Of a stretch of DNA of 64,000 bases, positions 32,508-44,300 are shown piece by piece. Each line of letters opens with the position of its first letter. Within the stretch, counting starts at the first letter, position 1. The notes beneath the pieces were generated by a model. It saw only the letters and a list, made by a program, of their open reading frames with translations, was not told the origin of the DNA and did no database searches. The stretch is from Multifurca ochricompacta (lineage: Eukaryota; Basidiomycota; Agaricomycetes; Russulales; Russulaceae), in assembly GCA_022496185.1 (NCBI GenBank), contig WTXG01000102.1, forward strand, positions 62,001 through 126,000, read 5' to 3'. The position numbers and the translations under genes were made by a program.

Positions 32508-33745
32508 CAGTGGGTCAAAAAACTGTCCCAATGTTTGCACCATTTCTAGTATTCACTCTATAGCACCTCAGCATTTAGGAATCTGGTTATGGTGTGGCTG
32601 TATGTCTGAAAGCCCTGCTTCCTGGCTACCATGCCCAATTTGGATCAAAGAAATTGGCCATGATATAAGCATTTTATGATCAAATCAAATCAATCAATCA
32701 TCAGGACAGTTTTTTGACCCACATTTTAAATCCACTATCTGCCCAATTACTCCTTTTTTTCACCCCTTTTTGCCTTGGTAACTCCTTGAATCCTTTTAGT
32801 CATCCTTTCTATAACCTTTTGCCATCATTCTGGTGCATTTTTATTCCACTCCTCCACCACCCTCTCCCACAACTCAGGTACCCCCTTGACTGGTTAAGAT
32901 CCTTCTTCAGATCCACCCAGAGGTGTCCAATGGGGCTAATATTTCAAGGGATTGGGCTATCCATACCAGGCTTCAATATTCCTGTCTTAAAACTGCTGGC
33001 TTGCCTTCTTGGAATTGTGTTTTGGGTCATTGTCCTGCTGAAACATGGTTTCACCCTCCACCATTTCTTACTTTTCAAACCTTTCCACCACTCTGCCATC
33101 CAAAATATCACAGTACTGGCATGGATTCATGATCCCCTAAACCCCTGTAAGCATTCCTAGTCCATTCCACCCCATACAAGACCAATACCATAAGTTCTTC
33201 CTCCTCCATGCTTGACTGTCAGGGTGGTGGTTCTGTCAGAGAGTGGTTACCATGAAAATTGGACAGTGGATGACTGGAAATGGATCTTGTGGTCAGGTGA
33301 GACTATAATAAACAGAATTGGTTCAGACAGAAGGAGCTACACTTGGAAAAATAAGGGAGAACCACCCTCTGACAGAACCACCACCCTGACAGTCAAGCAT
33401 GGAGGAGGAAGAACTTATGGTATTGGTCTTGTATGGGGTGGAATGGACTAGGAATGCTTACAGGGGTTTAGGGGATCATGAATCCATGCCAGTACTGTGA
33501 TATTTTGGATGGCAGAGTGGTGGAAAGGTTTGAAAAGTAAGAAATGGTGGAGGGTGAAACCATGTTTCAGCAGGACAATGACCCAAAACACAATTCCAAG
33601 AAGGCAAGCCAGCAGTTTTAAGACAGGAATATTGAAGCCTGGTATGGATAGCCCAATCCCTTGAAATATTAGCCCCATTGGACACCTCTGGGTGGATCTG
33701 AAGAAGGATCTTAACCAGTCAAGGGGTACCTGAGTTGTGGAGAGG
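32508..33745. mobile_element. Tc1/mariner element, inverted partial duplication
   Basis: The terminus CAGTGGGTCAAAAAACTGTCC starts at 32508 right after TA (32506-32507), and the inner copy of the repeat lies inverted at 32704-32722, giving a long terminal region. From 32723 to about 33200 the transposase C-terminal half is encoded on the minus strand; from about 33205 to 33745 the same part is encoded on the plus strand (WTVDDWKWILWSGET, RSYTWKNKGEP, then QQDNDPKHNS near 33572). The two arms form a palindrome with its centre near 33300. The right end is cut by Gypsy B3. The catalytic region reads WSGET where the family has WSDET, and SPIGHLW where it has N/SPIEHLW. Confidence 0.8.
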
Positions 33746-34338
33746 TGTAACGCCTGGTGCGGGCATTCGTCACGACGTGTGATAAGTCGCGTAGCAAAAC
33801 TACGAAGTCAGGTGTGCACTGTCTTTCAAGTACATGGAGTTCGGGTGAGAAGTCAATACCAAGGAGCTAATCCCTTAGTACTGGTGAGCGGAGAAGTGCC
33901 AAAAGCACTGAGATGATTCAAGAGTCAGGTCTTAGGAATCACCCAGAAGGTAATGCACCAAGTCGATTAAGAAGTCAAGTCTAAGGCATACAGGCTATCT
34001 AGGCGGCCTTATATACGTAATAGAGATCGGAGTCTGAATCGGAGTATCGTACTCGGCGTATCAACAAAGTCGTAATATATCCAAAGGGGGAACGGAATCA
34101 AGTGGGCCAGGTGAGAATATACGTAGACGAATCTGGTATAGTCGCAGTTCTGGTGGGAAAATACATAAGCGTTCTTGTGTAAAGTATGAGTCACAGATAA
34201 GCACTGCCTGAGTCAAAGATAAGAGACCAAATAAGTACAACAGAAGTCATGACACCGTCAACAAGAGACAAACGGAGCCAAACAGTATGTCACGTGGAAG
34301 GGAATGGGAAACAAGATGACGGAGTGGGGTTTGTAACA
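33746..34338 (-). repeat. 3' LTR of truncated Gypsy B3
   Basis: A 593-bp LTR of family B in minus orientation. The purine tract and ORF3 end follow on its internal side (34339 onward). It interrupts the Tc1 copy at 33745. Confidence 0.9.
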
Positions 34339-34726
34339 TTACCCCCTCTCTAAGTCCTAGCAGAGCCAGCTAGATTGGCGCACCGTCGTCATCCTGGACC
34401 AGGGAAAGGTAGTCATCGGCTACGGCATAGTGGTCAGCGTCGTAGTTCTCCTTTTCTTCGTCTGCAGGGCAAACGTGTGTTCGTAGAAAACTGTAGGGCC
34501 CTCGTCTCCCACAGCGAAAGCAGCCGTCGTAAACATGACAGTCAATTTCTCGATGTCCGGCGTTGTGGGAGAGACATTTGCCGCACCACCCTGAGGGGTT
34601 CTGGATGGTGGGGGCCTGCGTAAGTCATCTAAATAGGCATTGGCAACTCCAGTGCGAAGTGCTTTGACAATGTCAGCACCGTTTTGCGGCCTTAGGGCAG
34701 CACCAGCTGAGGTGATAAATGGGTTT
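34339..34726 (-). pseudogene. ORF3 C-terminal fragment of Gypsy B3
   Basis: On the minus strand this matches the end of the B2 pol-ORF3 frame (45735-46092): the SGWCGKC-type and RGPYGFLRT-type zinc-cluster region and the VADDYLSLVQDDDG ending. The homology stops near 34726, where sequence unrelated to the element begins, so B3 is a 3'-terminal remnant of about 980 bp. Confidence 0.75.
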
Positions 34727-34756
34727 CCACTCTCAAAGACCTCAATCTCAGTTGTC

Positions 34757-34929
34757 ATATGATGCCCTGGGACGTGTCCACCTGATGGAACTCAACGTAT
34801 GACATGCTAGACTTTGCTGTGACATATTCTGAAGCACTGGACATTATCACTGGTGACCAGGAGATGAAGCTGAGGCAGTACGAGATGGACGCGAATGAAT
34901 GGGAGATAGCTCGTCAGCTGTGCCAGGTT
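34757..34929 (+). pseudogene. hAT transposase fragment
   Basis: Reads DVST, a TGA at 34783 where Arg (CGA) is expected, then WNSTYDMLDF and NEWEIARQL. This matches the conserved RWNSTYDML region of fungal hAT transposases. It is cut by Gypsy A3 at 34930, and no continuation is found after the other end of A3 at 53942. Confidence 0.7.
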
Positions 34930-35518
34930 TGTTACAACCTCTACCGTCTGTCCCCATTTTCTTCCTGCTTCCCAACGACGACCCCTCTTTGCCGCCTACT
35001 TTACACTTCTCGATCACATCCCTTCGTGGGATCCATCACGTGCCTTACTTCCATCCCCGTGACCCACTTTGCATCTGTTGATGCAGTGTTTACCTATGTT
35101 TGACCCCTTATCTCTTATCTTCTTATCCCCTTATCTTTACGATTGGACACTTACTTAATACCCTATCAGAAGCTCGACTTTACGCCATCTGCTTCCGTAT
35201 ATTTGGGCCCACCTGACTCTGTGTCCCTATCTCGTAGACACCCATCGACTTACGTATATAAGTCCGCTGTAGCTACACTGTAGACCTCAGACTCGACTTA
35301 TTGAATACATTGGTGCCTGTCTTCTGGACATCCCCTTTGACTCTCTGACTCATTCGTCTCAGTGCTTCTGGCACTCTTCCACTTAACATTGTCTCGAGGG
35401 GCAGCCCTTTGGACTTTGACTCACCTCACCCGAACTCCAGGAAGTCTTATTGATTTCCTATCTGAACCGACCAATCTGTCGCACAAGTCGTGTAGAACGT
35501 CCTGCACCGGACGTAACA
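34930..35518 (+). repeat. 5' LTR of Gypsy A3 with promoter
   Basis: Starts TGTTACAACC and ends GTAACA. TATATAA is at 35255-35261 and AGACTCGACTT at 35289-35299 (34 nt later). The primer site at 35521-35530 (AAGTGAGTCT) lacks one C compared with A2. Confidence 0.9.
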
Positions 35519-35536
35519 TCAAGTGAGTCTCTCATC

Positions 35537-37046
35537 GTGGCTTCCAGCCGCAGTCAGACCCTCTTTAAGAAGAACCCATCGAATGAAGGACGATCCTGAT
35601 CATTCACAGCAAGTACTTGGCTCTGCCACCTGGAAGATTTTGAGTCCGAGTTTGGATACTACGTCTATCACGACAGAAGATACCAACTGGTAGAATACGA
35701 CGAGGAGAAAAGAGTTTGGTATCGTATCCGATACTTGGACAGCCGCCACTCTTGGGTTACTACAGGACCCACCCCACCTGAATTTGGATTAGGACCGTGG
35801 AGAGAAAATCCCCCGGCCATTGTTATGGACTCTGAACCAGAAGAGTACATAGAAGAACCTAGTGAAGAAGCACTGGTATTAGCGTCGACTACCACCCCAG
35901 TTGCACCCGAGTTGCCATGTCCAGAGCCCCTGCTTTGACAACTCCCCAGATCTCCATACAATCCACCGACACTGTCACCCCGTTTTATCAAAGAATGTCT
36001 ACTATCGCCACTCAGCTTCCAGACCCAGCTCCTCCCCCACCACCGCCCCCAGCTATGCTACCACCCAACATTCCCCCACCATCAGGACGCCTGTCAGGAG
36101 TACTACCACAGACGTTCGCAGGAGACAGATCACAAAGCAAGAAGTTTATGTTGGAGTTTACCACCTTCAAAAACTTCAACCACGATGTCCCCCAGATCAT
36201 CAACCCCTTCCAGCGTGCCAACCTCTTCTTATCATTAATTAGAGGAGAGGCCGTGGACGACTGGACAATGGAACAGCTGGAATGGCTGAACGAACAAATT
36301 GAAAGTGGGCGTCGCACCACAAGTGAAGGCCTCTGGGAGACTATTGCCCAGAGGTTTAAGGACGCGTTCACGGATGGGCAGGCCAAGCAGAAGGCTGCCT
36401 GGGAATTAAAGTCCTTAGAATGGAGAAGGGAGAACTGGACGCCTATGTAGCAAAGTTCAGAAATTTAGCCAACAGGGCCGGTTATGACACAGACGAAGAG
36501 GCGACACTGGATCTCTTCTCCCAGGGGTTACCCAACCCATTGGTAAAGAATATCATCCAGTTCCACCATCCCAATGACTGGGATAGCTGGGTGGATGCTG
36601 CTCGATGACAGCAGCAAGACTACCTTGACTTCCAGACGCGCTTTGGAGTCGATACAAGAAAGGGAAAGACCCGCGACCAATGGAAGGCCGCCTTTGGGAT
36701 TAAACCCACACACACTGGTCAGAGGGATCCGAATGCCATGGATACATCTGCTGATAGAACCAGAGCACGGGTCGCCCTCACTGAAGATGAGAGGCAGATG
36801 TTGATGAAGGAAGGGAGGTGCTTTCACTGCAAAGCGCAGGGGCACATGTCAAGAGAATGCCCGAAGAAGGGGGCGCGCGCAGCAGATGCAGTGGTCACAC
36901 CTGTCCGCAACAACCCACCAACTGTCGACAAGAAGACGCCGACAAAGGAAGAAAAGGTGCAAGAAATATGGGCAAACATGATGAAGGAAAGTGAAGAAGT
37001 GCAAGCCATCCTAGTGGAAAAGGCATTCGCAAAGAAGGATTTTTGA
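35537..37046 (+). pseudogene. gag: Gag of Gypsy A3
   Basis: The extension starts at the conserved GTG 35537 but is frameshifted at once and contains a TGA near 35592. The first ATG is at 35995 (MSTIATQLPDP). The Gag core is open to a one-base loss near 36415, then in frame to a TGA at 36606-36608 that replaces the CGA of ARRQQ. The CCHC knuckle CFHCKAQGHMSRECP is near 36825, and the frame ends KKDF at TGA 37044 with the same GATTTTTGA overlap with pol. Confidence 0.85.
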
Positions 37047-37921
37047 TTGGCTCAAACCCGTCGGCCTGGGCACGAGCATTACATGTAACCTCTGTGTATA
37101 CTAGTCGCTTCAAATCTTTGAAAATACCAGTGCATTTCAAGACTACACAAAGGACGGCCGATCGTGACATCCTGATCAACTCAGGAGCCACGGATAACTT
37201 TATCAGCCCACGGATGGCAAAGACTATGGGATTAGGGATGCTGGCACTCCCTCAGGAAAAGAATATCTGGAATATTGATGGAACTGCCAATCGGGCAGGG
37301 AAGATCACACATTACACCAATCTCAATGTCCAAGTAGGGGAGAAGACGAAGGTCATCCGCTTTCTAGTCACCAATTTAGGCAAAGAAGATCTGGTTTTGG
37401 GGTACCCCTGGCTTGCTGCTTTCGAGCCGAGGATCAATTGGAGTGATGCGACCATGGATAAGGACTTCTATCCCATTCTCATCACATCAATAGGGTATGA
37501 CTACGCCGTTTGACATTCGGCAGTACGAAGGACAGAGAAAGAGGATGAGGACCCAGGCTGTTGCTTCGTTACCAAAGCATCAGAACTTGCGCAGAAAGCA
37601 GTGGAAGGGCATACCGAAAAGACCTTTGAGGAGGTAGTGCCGAAAGAATACCATCGACATTGGAGGGTGTTCTCGGAGGAGGAATTGCAACGCTTTCCCC
37701 CTGCGCGACCATGGGACCATGCCATTGACTTCACACCTGATACTCCGGCAGCAATCGACTGTAAAATCTACCCATTGTCCCAGGCAGAACAAATAGCGCT
37801 TATGACATTCCTTGAGGAGCATCTCGCGAAAGGATACATTCATCCGTCGAAGTCACCATATGCATCGCCATTCTTCTTCATCAAAAAGAAAGATGGCAAG
37901 CTTCGACCTGTCCAGGATTAC

Positions 37922-38514
37922 TGTTACGAACCCCATGGCATTGTCTTGTCTTCTCTTTCCTCACGTGACATGACCTTTGGCCCTGTTTATCCCTTTGTTG
38001 ACTGTGTTATGACTTCCTTTGTACCTATTTGTGCCTTATCTTTGACTCGAGGCTGTGCTTATCTCTGACTCATACTTTACACAAGGACACTTACGTATTT
38101 TCCCACCAGAACTGCGACTATACCAGATTCGTCTACATATATTCTCACCTGGCCCACTTGACTCCATTCCCTCTTTGGATAGATTACGATTCCGTTGATA
38201 CACCAAGTACGATACTCCGATTCAGACTCCGACCTCTATTACGTATATAAGGCCTGCCTAGATAGCCTGTATACCTTAGACTCGACTTCTTAATCGACTT
38301 GGTGCATTACCTTCTGGGTGATTCCTAAGACCCGACTCTTGAATCGTCTCAGTGCTTCTGGCACTTGTCCGCTCACCAACACTAAGGGATTAGCTCCTTT
38401 GTGTTGACTTCTCACCTGACCTCCGTGTACTTGAAAGACAGTGCACACCTGACTTCATAGTTTCACTACGCGACTTATCACACATCATGACGAATGCCCA
38501 CACCAGGCGTTACA
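37922..38514 (+). repeat. 5' LTR of Gypsy B2 with promoter
   Basis: Starts TGTTACGAAC and ends GTTACA. TATATAA is at 38244-38250 and AGACTCGACTT at 38278-38288, again exactly 34 nt apart. The 3' copy at 46124-46716 has a few transitions, including TATTATG for TATTACG just before the TATA box. Confidence 0.93.
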
Positions 38515-38516
38515 TT

Positions 38517-38527
38517 AAGTCGAGTCT
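38517..38527 (+). other. Self-primer binding site of Gypsy B2
   Basis: AAGTCGAGTCT, 2 nt after the LTR, is a perfect complement of 38278-38288. The LTR is otherwise very different from family A, so the pairing is conserved beyond general LTR similarity. Confidence 0.78.
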
Positions 38528-38537
38528 CTCCCCACCG

Positions 38538-41339
38538 TGGCTTCATCCAGCTGCAGTCAGACCTTGCACAACGAAGAACTCATCGACCGCCGAGACGAGG
38601 ATAATCTTTCACAACAAGTCCTTGGCTCTTGTTACGACCCTACTCTTTTCCTAACCCTGTACACCATGCCTGATTCCTTGCACTATCCTTGATCTCCTCC
38701 TTCTCTGGACCACTCTTTGATGCCCTTGGCCTGTTGCCTTGGGACCTTCCTTGATGCCTGTGGCCTGTGTGCCCAGGACCTTACCCTGATGCCTATGACC
38801 TGTTGCTCATAGGACCTACCTCCCTTGCCACCATTTACACCTAACCTGCCAGTAGTTCTGCTACTTCACTGTTGGATGTACACCACCCCTCCTTGCTGCT
38901 TTGGCCTATGCCTTGGCCAATGCCTCTGACCCTGTCCCTGTGCTTGACATCCATAGGAACCCCTGATATTGTCCCTGCCAATCTGACCAGACAACCAGAT
39001 GACTTTGGCTTGTACTTGACCCTCTGCCAGTCATGTGACTCCTGGCCATGTGATCCTTGACCATGTGATCTCTGACCATGTGACTTTGGACCATGTGATC
39101 CCTGACCCTGATCACAGCATCTTCATCTGATCATTTACCCCTTTCTGATCACATGGCCCATCTGGCTTACCATTCGCTTCTCTGATTCCTGTGGGAGTAT
39201 TCCCACATCCACCCTGACTCCTGTGGGACCTGTTATCTCCCCATTTACCCCTGACCCTGGTGGGAATCCTCCCACACTGATATGACTCCTGTGGGGCTGT
39301 CCCACATGATTATGCTTCTGATAAGGCTTATCCTTATCATGGACTATATTTGACATCTTATCTGCTATTGGATGATAAGGACTCTGACCCTGTTCCTGAT
39401 TAGCTACAAACCAGATCCCCATACAGTATATAAGACCCTGTAGACAGTTTGTACAACCCTAGATTTGACCTCTTGGGCCTTCAGCCTAGAGACCTTAGAC
39501 CCCAGAATCTATCAAAGCCTTTTCCCCTTCTTTTGCGCCTTTGAGATCCTTACAGGGACCCCCATTGCCTCTGGCAATGGGTGTGTACCCTTCCTTTTGA
39601 ACCTTCTTGCCGCTCTATAGGGCTTCAGCACACTCAGCTTGGCCCTGTTCCCACTCAACAGCCTTAGGGGATTAGCTCCCTTTGGCTGACTTGTCCCGTC
39701 TCTCTCTGTGCTTGGTTATAGCACAACTTCCTGTTCGCCCTGAAGCTAAGAGCCTGGCCTTGTTGTGCCAGGCTTGCTGAAGCTCCCGGACCCACAGTGT
39801 CGGGTGCCACGGATGTGGCTGACTAGTGCCGGACTAGTGTCAGTGGACTCGCGCCAACCAGTGCATGTCGCACAGCAATGCCCCACTGAGCGTTACAGCT
39901 CTGCCGTCTGGAAAGATTTTGAAACCGAGTTTGGATACTACGTCTATCACGACGACCAGTACCAGCCAGTTGAATACGACAAACAGAAGAGGGTCTGGTA
40001 CCGTATCCGTTACTCTAGAAGCCATCGTTCCTGGGTTACCACAGGACCTGCCCCACCAGAGTATGGCCTAGGACCTTGGAGAGAAAATCCTCCAGCCATC
40101 GTCACAGATTCAGAACCAGAAGAATACATCGAAGAAAGCAGCGAAGACGCACAAGTTATAGCCACCAGTTTTACGGCTCAGACAGTTGCACCCGAGAGTA
40201 CTACGTTCAGAACATCTGCTTTAGTCTCTCCCCAGATCACACGACAAACCTCAGACACCCCGACTATTACGTACCCAACAATGTTGACCATTGCTGCACA
40301 GTTACCCAACCCCGCTCCCGTTGTCCCCGCTCCAAACCTCCCTCCCCCATCAGGACGCCTTACAGGAGTCCTGCTGACCACGTTTACCAGTGACCAATCA
40401 CAGAGCAAAAAGTTCATGCTCGAGTTTGAGACATTCAAAAATTTCAATCATGACGTCCCCCAGATCATGAACCCTTTCCAATGAACCAACCTTTTCCTCT
40501 CACTTATCAGAGGGGATTCTGTCGATGATTGGACAATGGAGCAGATTGAATGGCTGAACGACAGAGTTACAGCTGGAACCAGAACCACAGACGAAGATCT
40601 GTGGGATGTAGTGGCGCAAAGATTTAAAGACGCCTTCACAGATGGGCAGGCCAAACAGAAGGCTGCCAGAGAACTGAAGTCCCTCAAAATGGAGAGAGGT
40701 GACTTGGATGGCTATGTAGCCAGATTTTGCAACCTGGCCAAGAGAGCGGGGTACGATGTGAATGAAGAGGCGACACTTGACCTCTTCTCCCAGGGATTGC
40801 CTAACCCCCTGGTGAAGAACATCATCCAGTTCCATCACCCCGAGACTTGGAGTCAGTGGACAAGTGCTGCCAGAACTCAGCAGCAGGACTATCTAGACTT
40901 CCAAACACGATTTGGAGTTGACACGAAGAAGGGTAGAACCCGTGATCAGTGGAAAGCAGCATTTGGGGTAAAACCTGTCCTTCCTCAAGACCCCAACGCC
41001 ATGGACACATTGGCAGATCGCACCAAGGCCCATGCAGCCCTCACCGACAATGAAAAGAAAAACCTTATGAAAGAAGGGCGCTGCTTTCACTGCCGAGCAC
41101 AAGGGCACATGTCACAATTCTGCCCAAAGAAAATAGTTCGTGCTGCTGAAGCAACAGCAGCCACCACTACCACGACACCGCCAATACAAAACCTACCCAC
41201 CCCAGTAAAAGAAAACCTGGTAACCGCCCCAAAGACTAAAGAACAGAAAGCGGCAGCTATCTGGGAACACATGATGAACGAAGACAAGGCAGTATGCGCC
41301 TTGATCGTTGATAAGGCCTTTGGCCAGAAGGATTTTTGA
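38538..41339 (+). pseudogene. gag: Gag of Gypsy B2, split by solo LTR C2
   Basis: The conserved GTG (in CACCGTGGC) is near 38540. The extension is interrupted at 38629/39898 by C2 and resumes with KDFETEFGYYVYH. The first in-frame ATG is at 40281 (MLTIAAQLPNP). A TGA at 40482-40484 (CGA in relatives) precedes the Gag core. The knuckle CFHCRAQGHMSQFCP is near 41080, followed by a longer Thr/Pro-rich tail than in family A and the common ending QKDF. The stop is TGA 41337 in GATTTTTGA. Confidence 0.87.
38630..39897 (+). mobile_element. Solo LTR C2
   Basis: A 1268-bp unit, TGTTACGACC...GTTACA, with the perfect duplication GCTCT (38625-38629 and 39898-39902). TATATAA is at 39427-39433, and AGATTTGACCT at 39461-39471 lies 34 nt after it, the spacing seen for mRNA starts in families A and B. 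Five 15-bp CATGTG units occupy 39032-39106. The part after 39482 differs from C1, C3 and C4. Confidence 0.9.
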
Positions 41340-44300
41340 TTGGCTCGACCCCATCGGCCTGGGCAAGAGCACTCCATGTAACTTCTGTGTACACTAGTCG
41401 TTTCAAATCGTTGAAAATACCAGTACATTTTGAAACCAAACAGAAGACGGCCGACAGACGGATATTGATCGACTCTGGAGCTACAGACAACTTCATTAGC
41501 CAATGACTCCAGAGGACGCTAGGACTGGGGACGCAGTTACTCCCCCAAGAGAAAAACATTTGGAACATAGATGGAACAGCTAACAAAGCTGGGAAGATCA
41601 CACACTGCTGTGATTTAGAGGTACAGGTTGGGGAACGAATGAAGCAACTTCGCTTCCTCATCACGGATCTAGGAGAGGAGGATATGGTTCTGGGATACCC
41701 ATGGCTGGCAGCATTCGAACCCAAGATCAATTGGGCAGAGGCCACCATGGATAAAGACTTCTACCCAGTGATCATTACGTCCCTCGGATACGACTATGCC
41801 GCATGACACCCTCTTACCCATGCTATTGTCATGGGATCAGCTGTCACCTGGAGTGACGTAGAACCTGTGGATCAGGTGTATTGTTATGTTACGAAAGCAT
41901 CAGAACTGGCCCAGGCAGAGGCACAGAAGAACCCAGAAAGAACATTTGAAGAAGTAGTCCCCATGGAATATCATCGACATTGGAAGGTCTTCTCAGAGGA
42001 AGAATCACAATGCTTCCCTCCCTCTTGACCTTGGGATCATGCTATTGACTTCGTCCCGGATGCCCCGCGATCAGTGGACTGTAAGATCTACCCCCTGTCA
42101 CAGCCAGAGAAGGAAGTGCTTTCTACCTTCCTGGAGGAACACCTGGCGAAAGGATATATACAACCTTCCAGCTCACCTTATGCATCACCCTTCTTTTTCA
42201 TTAAAAAGAAGGACGGGAAACTGCGACTGGTACAGGATTACAGACGGATTAACGAACTCACAGTGAAAAATAACTACCCACTCCCTCTGATCTCAGAAAT
42301 CATTGACAAAATGCACAATAAAGCCCTGTTTTCAAAGATGGATGTTCGTTGGGGATACAATAACATTCGCATCCGAGAAGGCGACCAGCCCAAAGCTGCT
42401 TTTAAGACCAATCAAGGACTCTTCGAACCCAACGTCATGTTCTTTGGCTTGACAAATTCACCGGCGACCTTCCAGGCCATGATGAATCACATTTTCCGAG
42501 ATCTAATCCTCACAGAAGAGGTCGTGGTATATATGGATGACATCCTGGTAGCCACAAAAGACGACATTCACCACCACCGAACCCGAGTTCACGAGGTATT
42601 AGAAATCCTGGCAAAACATGACCTCTATTTGAAACCCGCCAAATGTTCCTTCAAACAAAAGACTGTCGAATATCTGGGTGTTATCAAGGAGGGCAAGTGC
42701 GCATGGACCCTGTAAAAGTGCAAGGCATTCGAGAATGGACTGCCCCTCAGTGTACCAAAGACATCAGATCATTCATCGGATTCTGTAATTTCTACCGACG
42801 CTTCATCAAAGGATTCTCAGCCATCGCCTGACCGCTTAATGATTTGTTGAAAAAGGACGTGCCCTGGCATTGGGACGAACTACAACAGAAAGCATTCGAC
42901 CAAATTAAAGCAATTATCAGCTCAGAACCGGTTCTTATTCAACCCGACCTAGCCAAACCCTTTGAACTGGAGGTTGATGCTTCCATGTATGCCAACGGCG
43001 CAGTCTTATCACAAAGAGATACTGGAGGAATTCTTCATCCCGTCGCATTCTACTTGGAAATGTTCTCACCAGCAGAAAGAAATTATGACATTTGGGACAG
43101 GGAACTATTGGCTATCGTTAAAGCGTTATGACATTGGCAACCATACTTGGCTGGATCTTCGCACAAAACTATCATCTATACCGACCACTCCAACCTTTTG
43201 TACTGGAGGGAACCGCACAAGATCAGCCGACGAATAGCACGAGAAGTCCTAGAGCTTGAAGAGTATAACTTCACACTCAAGCACCTACCTGGAGCTCATA
43301 ATGCACGAGCTGACGCCCTGTCCAGACCGACCGGACAAGATGAAGGGGAAAATGATAATGACAATATCGTTGTTCTACCAGAAGATGTCTTCGCGAAAAC
43401 TGCTGTTGTTAGCCTCCACAACATGGATCTATGGGCCCAAGTAACACAGAACATGAACCAGGAACTGTGCAAATCCTGGGCAGAGCCACATAACATAAAA
43501 ATAAAAGACGGCCTCTGGTGGAAAGACGGCGATCGATTAGTTGTCACCGGTGGTGACAACATTAAGAGGGGGGTGATCCATTTTCACCACGACCTTCCCT
43601 CTGCAGGACACCTGGGGATTGCAAATACTTACGCCCTTGCCAAACGAGATTACTGGTGGCCGAACATGAAAAAGGATGTTGAAGCATATGTCAAAGGATG
43701 CGCAGAATGCCAGGCAAACAAAGTAAACACTCACCCAAGACTGCCGGCACTTTCACCCATTACGCCAATCGCAACAGCTCCCTTCCAGACCATCGCCATG
43801 GACTTCATTGTCAAACTCCCGCAGTCACAAGGATACGACTCGATACTTACCATCACGGACCATGACTACTCAAAGGCCACCCTCTTCATCCCCTGTAATG
43901 AGACAATATCAGCAGAAGGAGTTGCGAAACTCTACCTGAACCACATCTACCGGCATTATGGACTGCCGCAGAAGATTATTTCCAACCGAGACCCACGATT
44001 CGCCTCCATGTTCGCCCGAGCACTCTGTAAACATCTCGATATTCAACAGAACATATCCACCGCATATCACCCCCAGACGGATGGACAGTTGGAATGAACA
44101 AATCAATGGCTGGAACAGTACCTTCGATTTTGGTGTAACAAACGACAGAATGACTGGGCAGAATGGCTGGCGACAGCTGAGTTTGCGCATAATAGCTGGC
44201 CAAATGGAACGACAAAGACCACTCCCTTCTCTCTTATTATGGGATGGAACCCTCGCACTACATGGACAGACAAACCCATGAATGTACCATCTGTGACACA

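Noticed and set aside
39135..39422. Antisense ORF of 82-95 codons (MGIWFVANQEQ...) present in all four C LTRs
   Set aside because: It lies in the invariant promoter core, antisense to the TATA box, and is kept because the DNA is identical there. No family or codon-level signal was recognised; treated as a by-product.
39765..39900. N-terminal part of a plus ORF leading into B2 gag
   Set aside because: It is solo LTR C2 sequence read in frame by chance; the real gag continues upstream of C2 at 38629.
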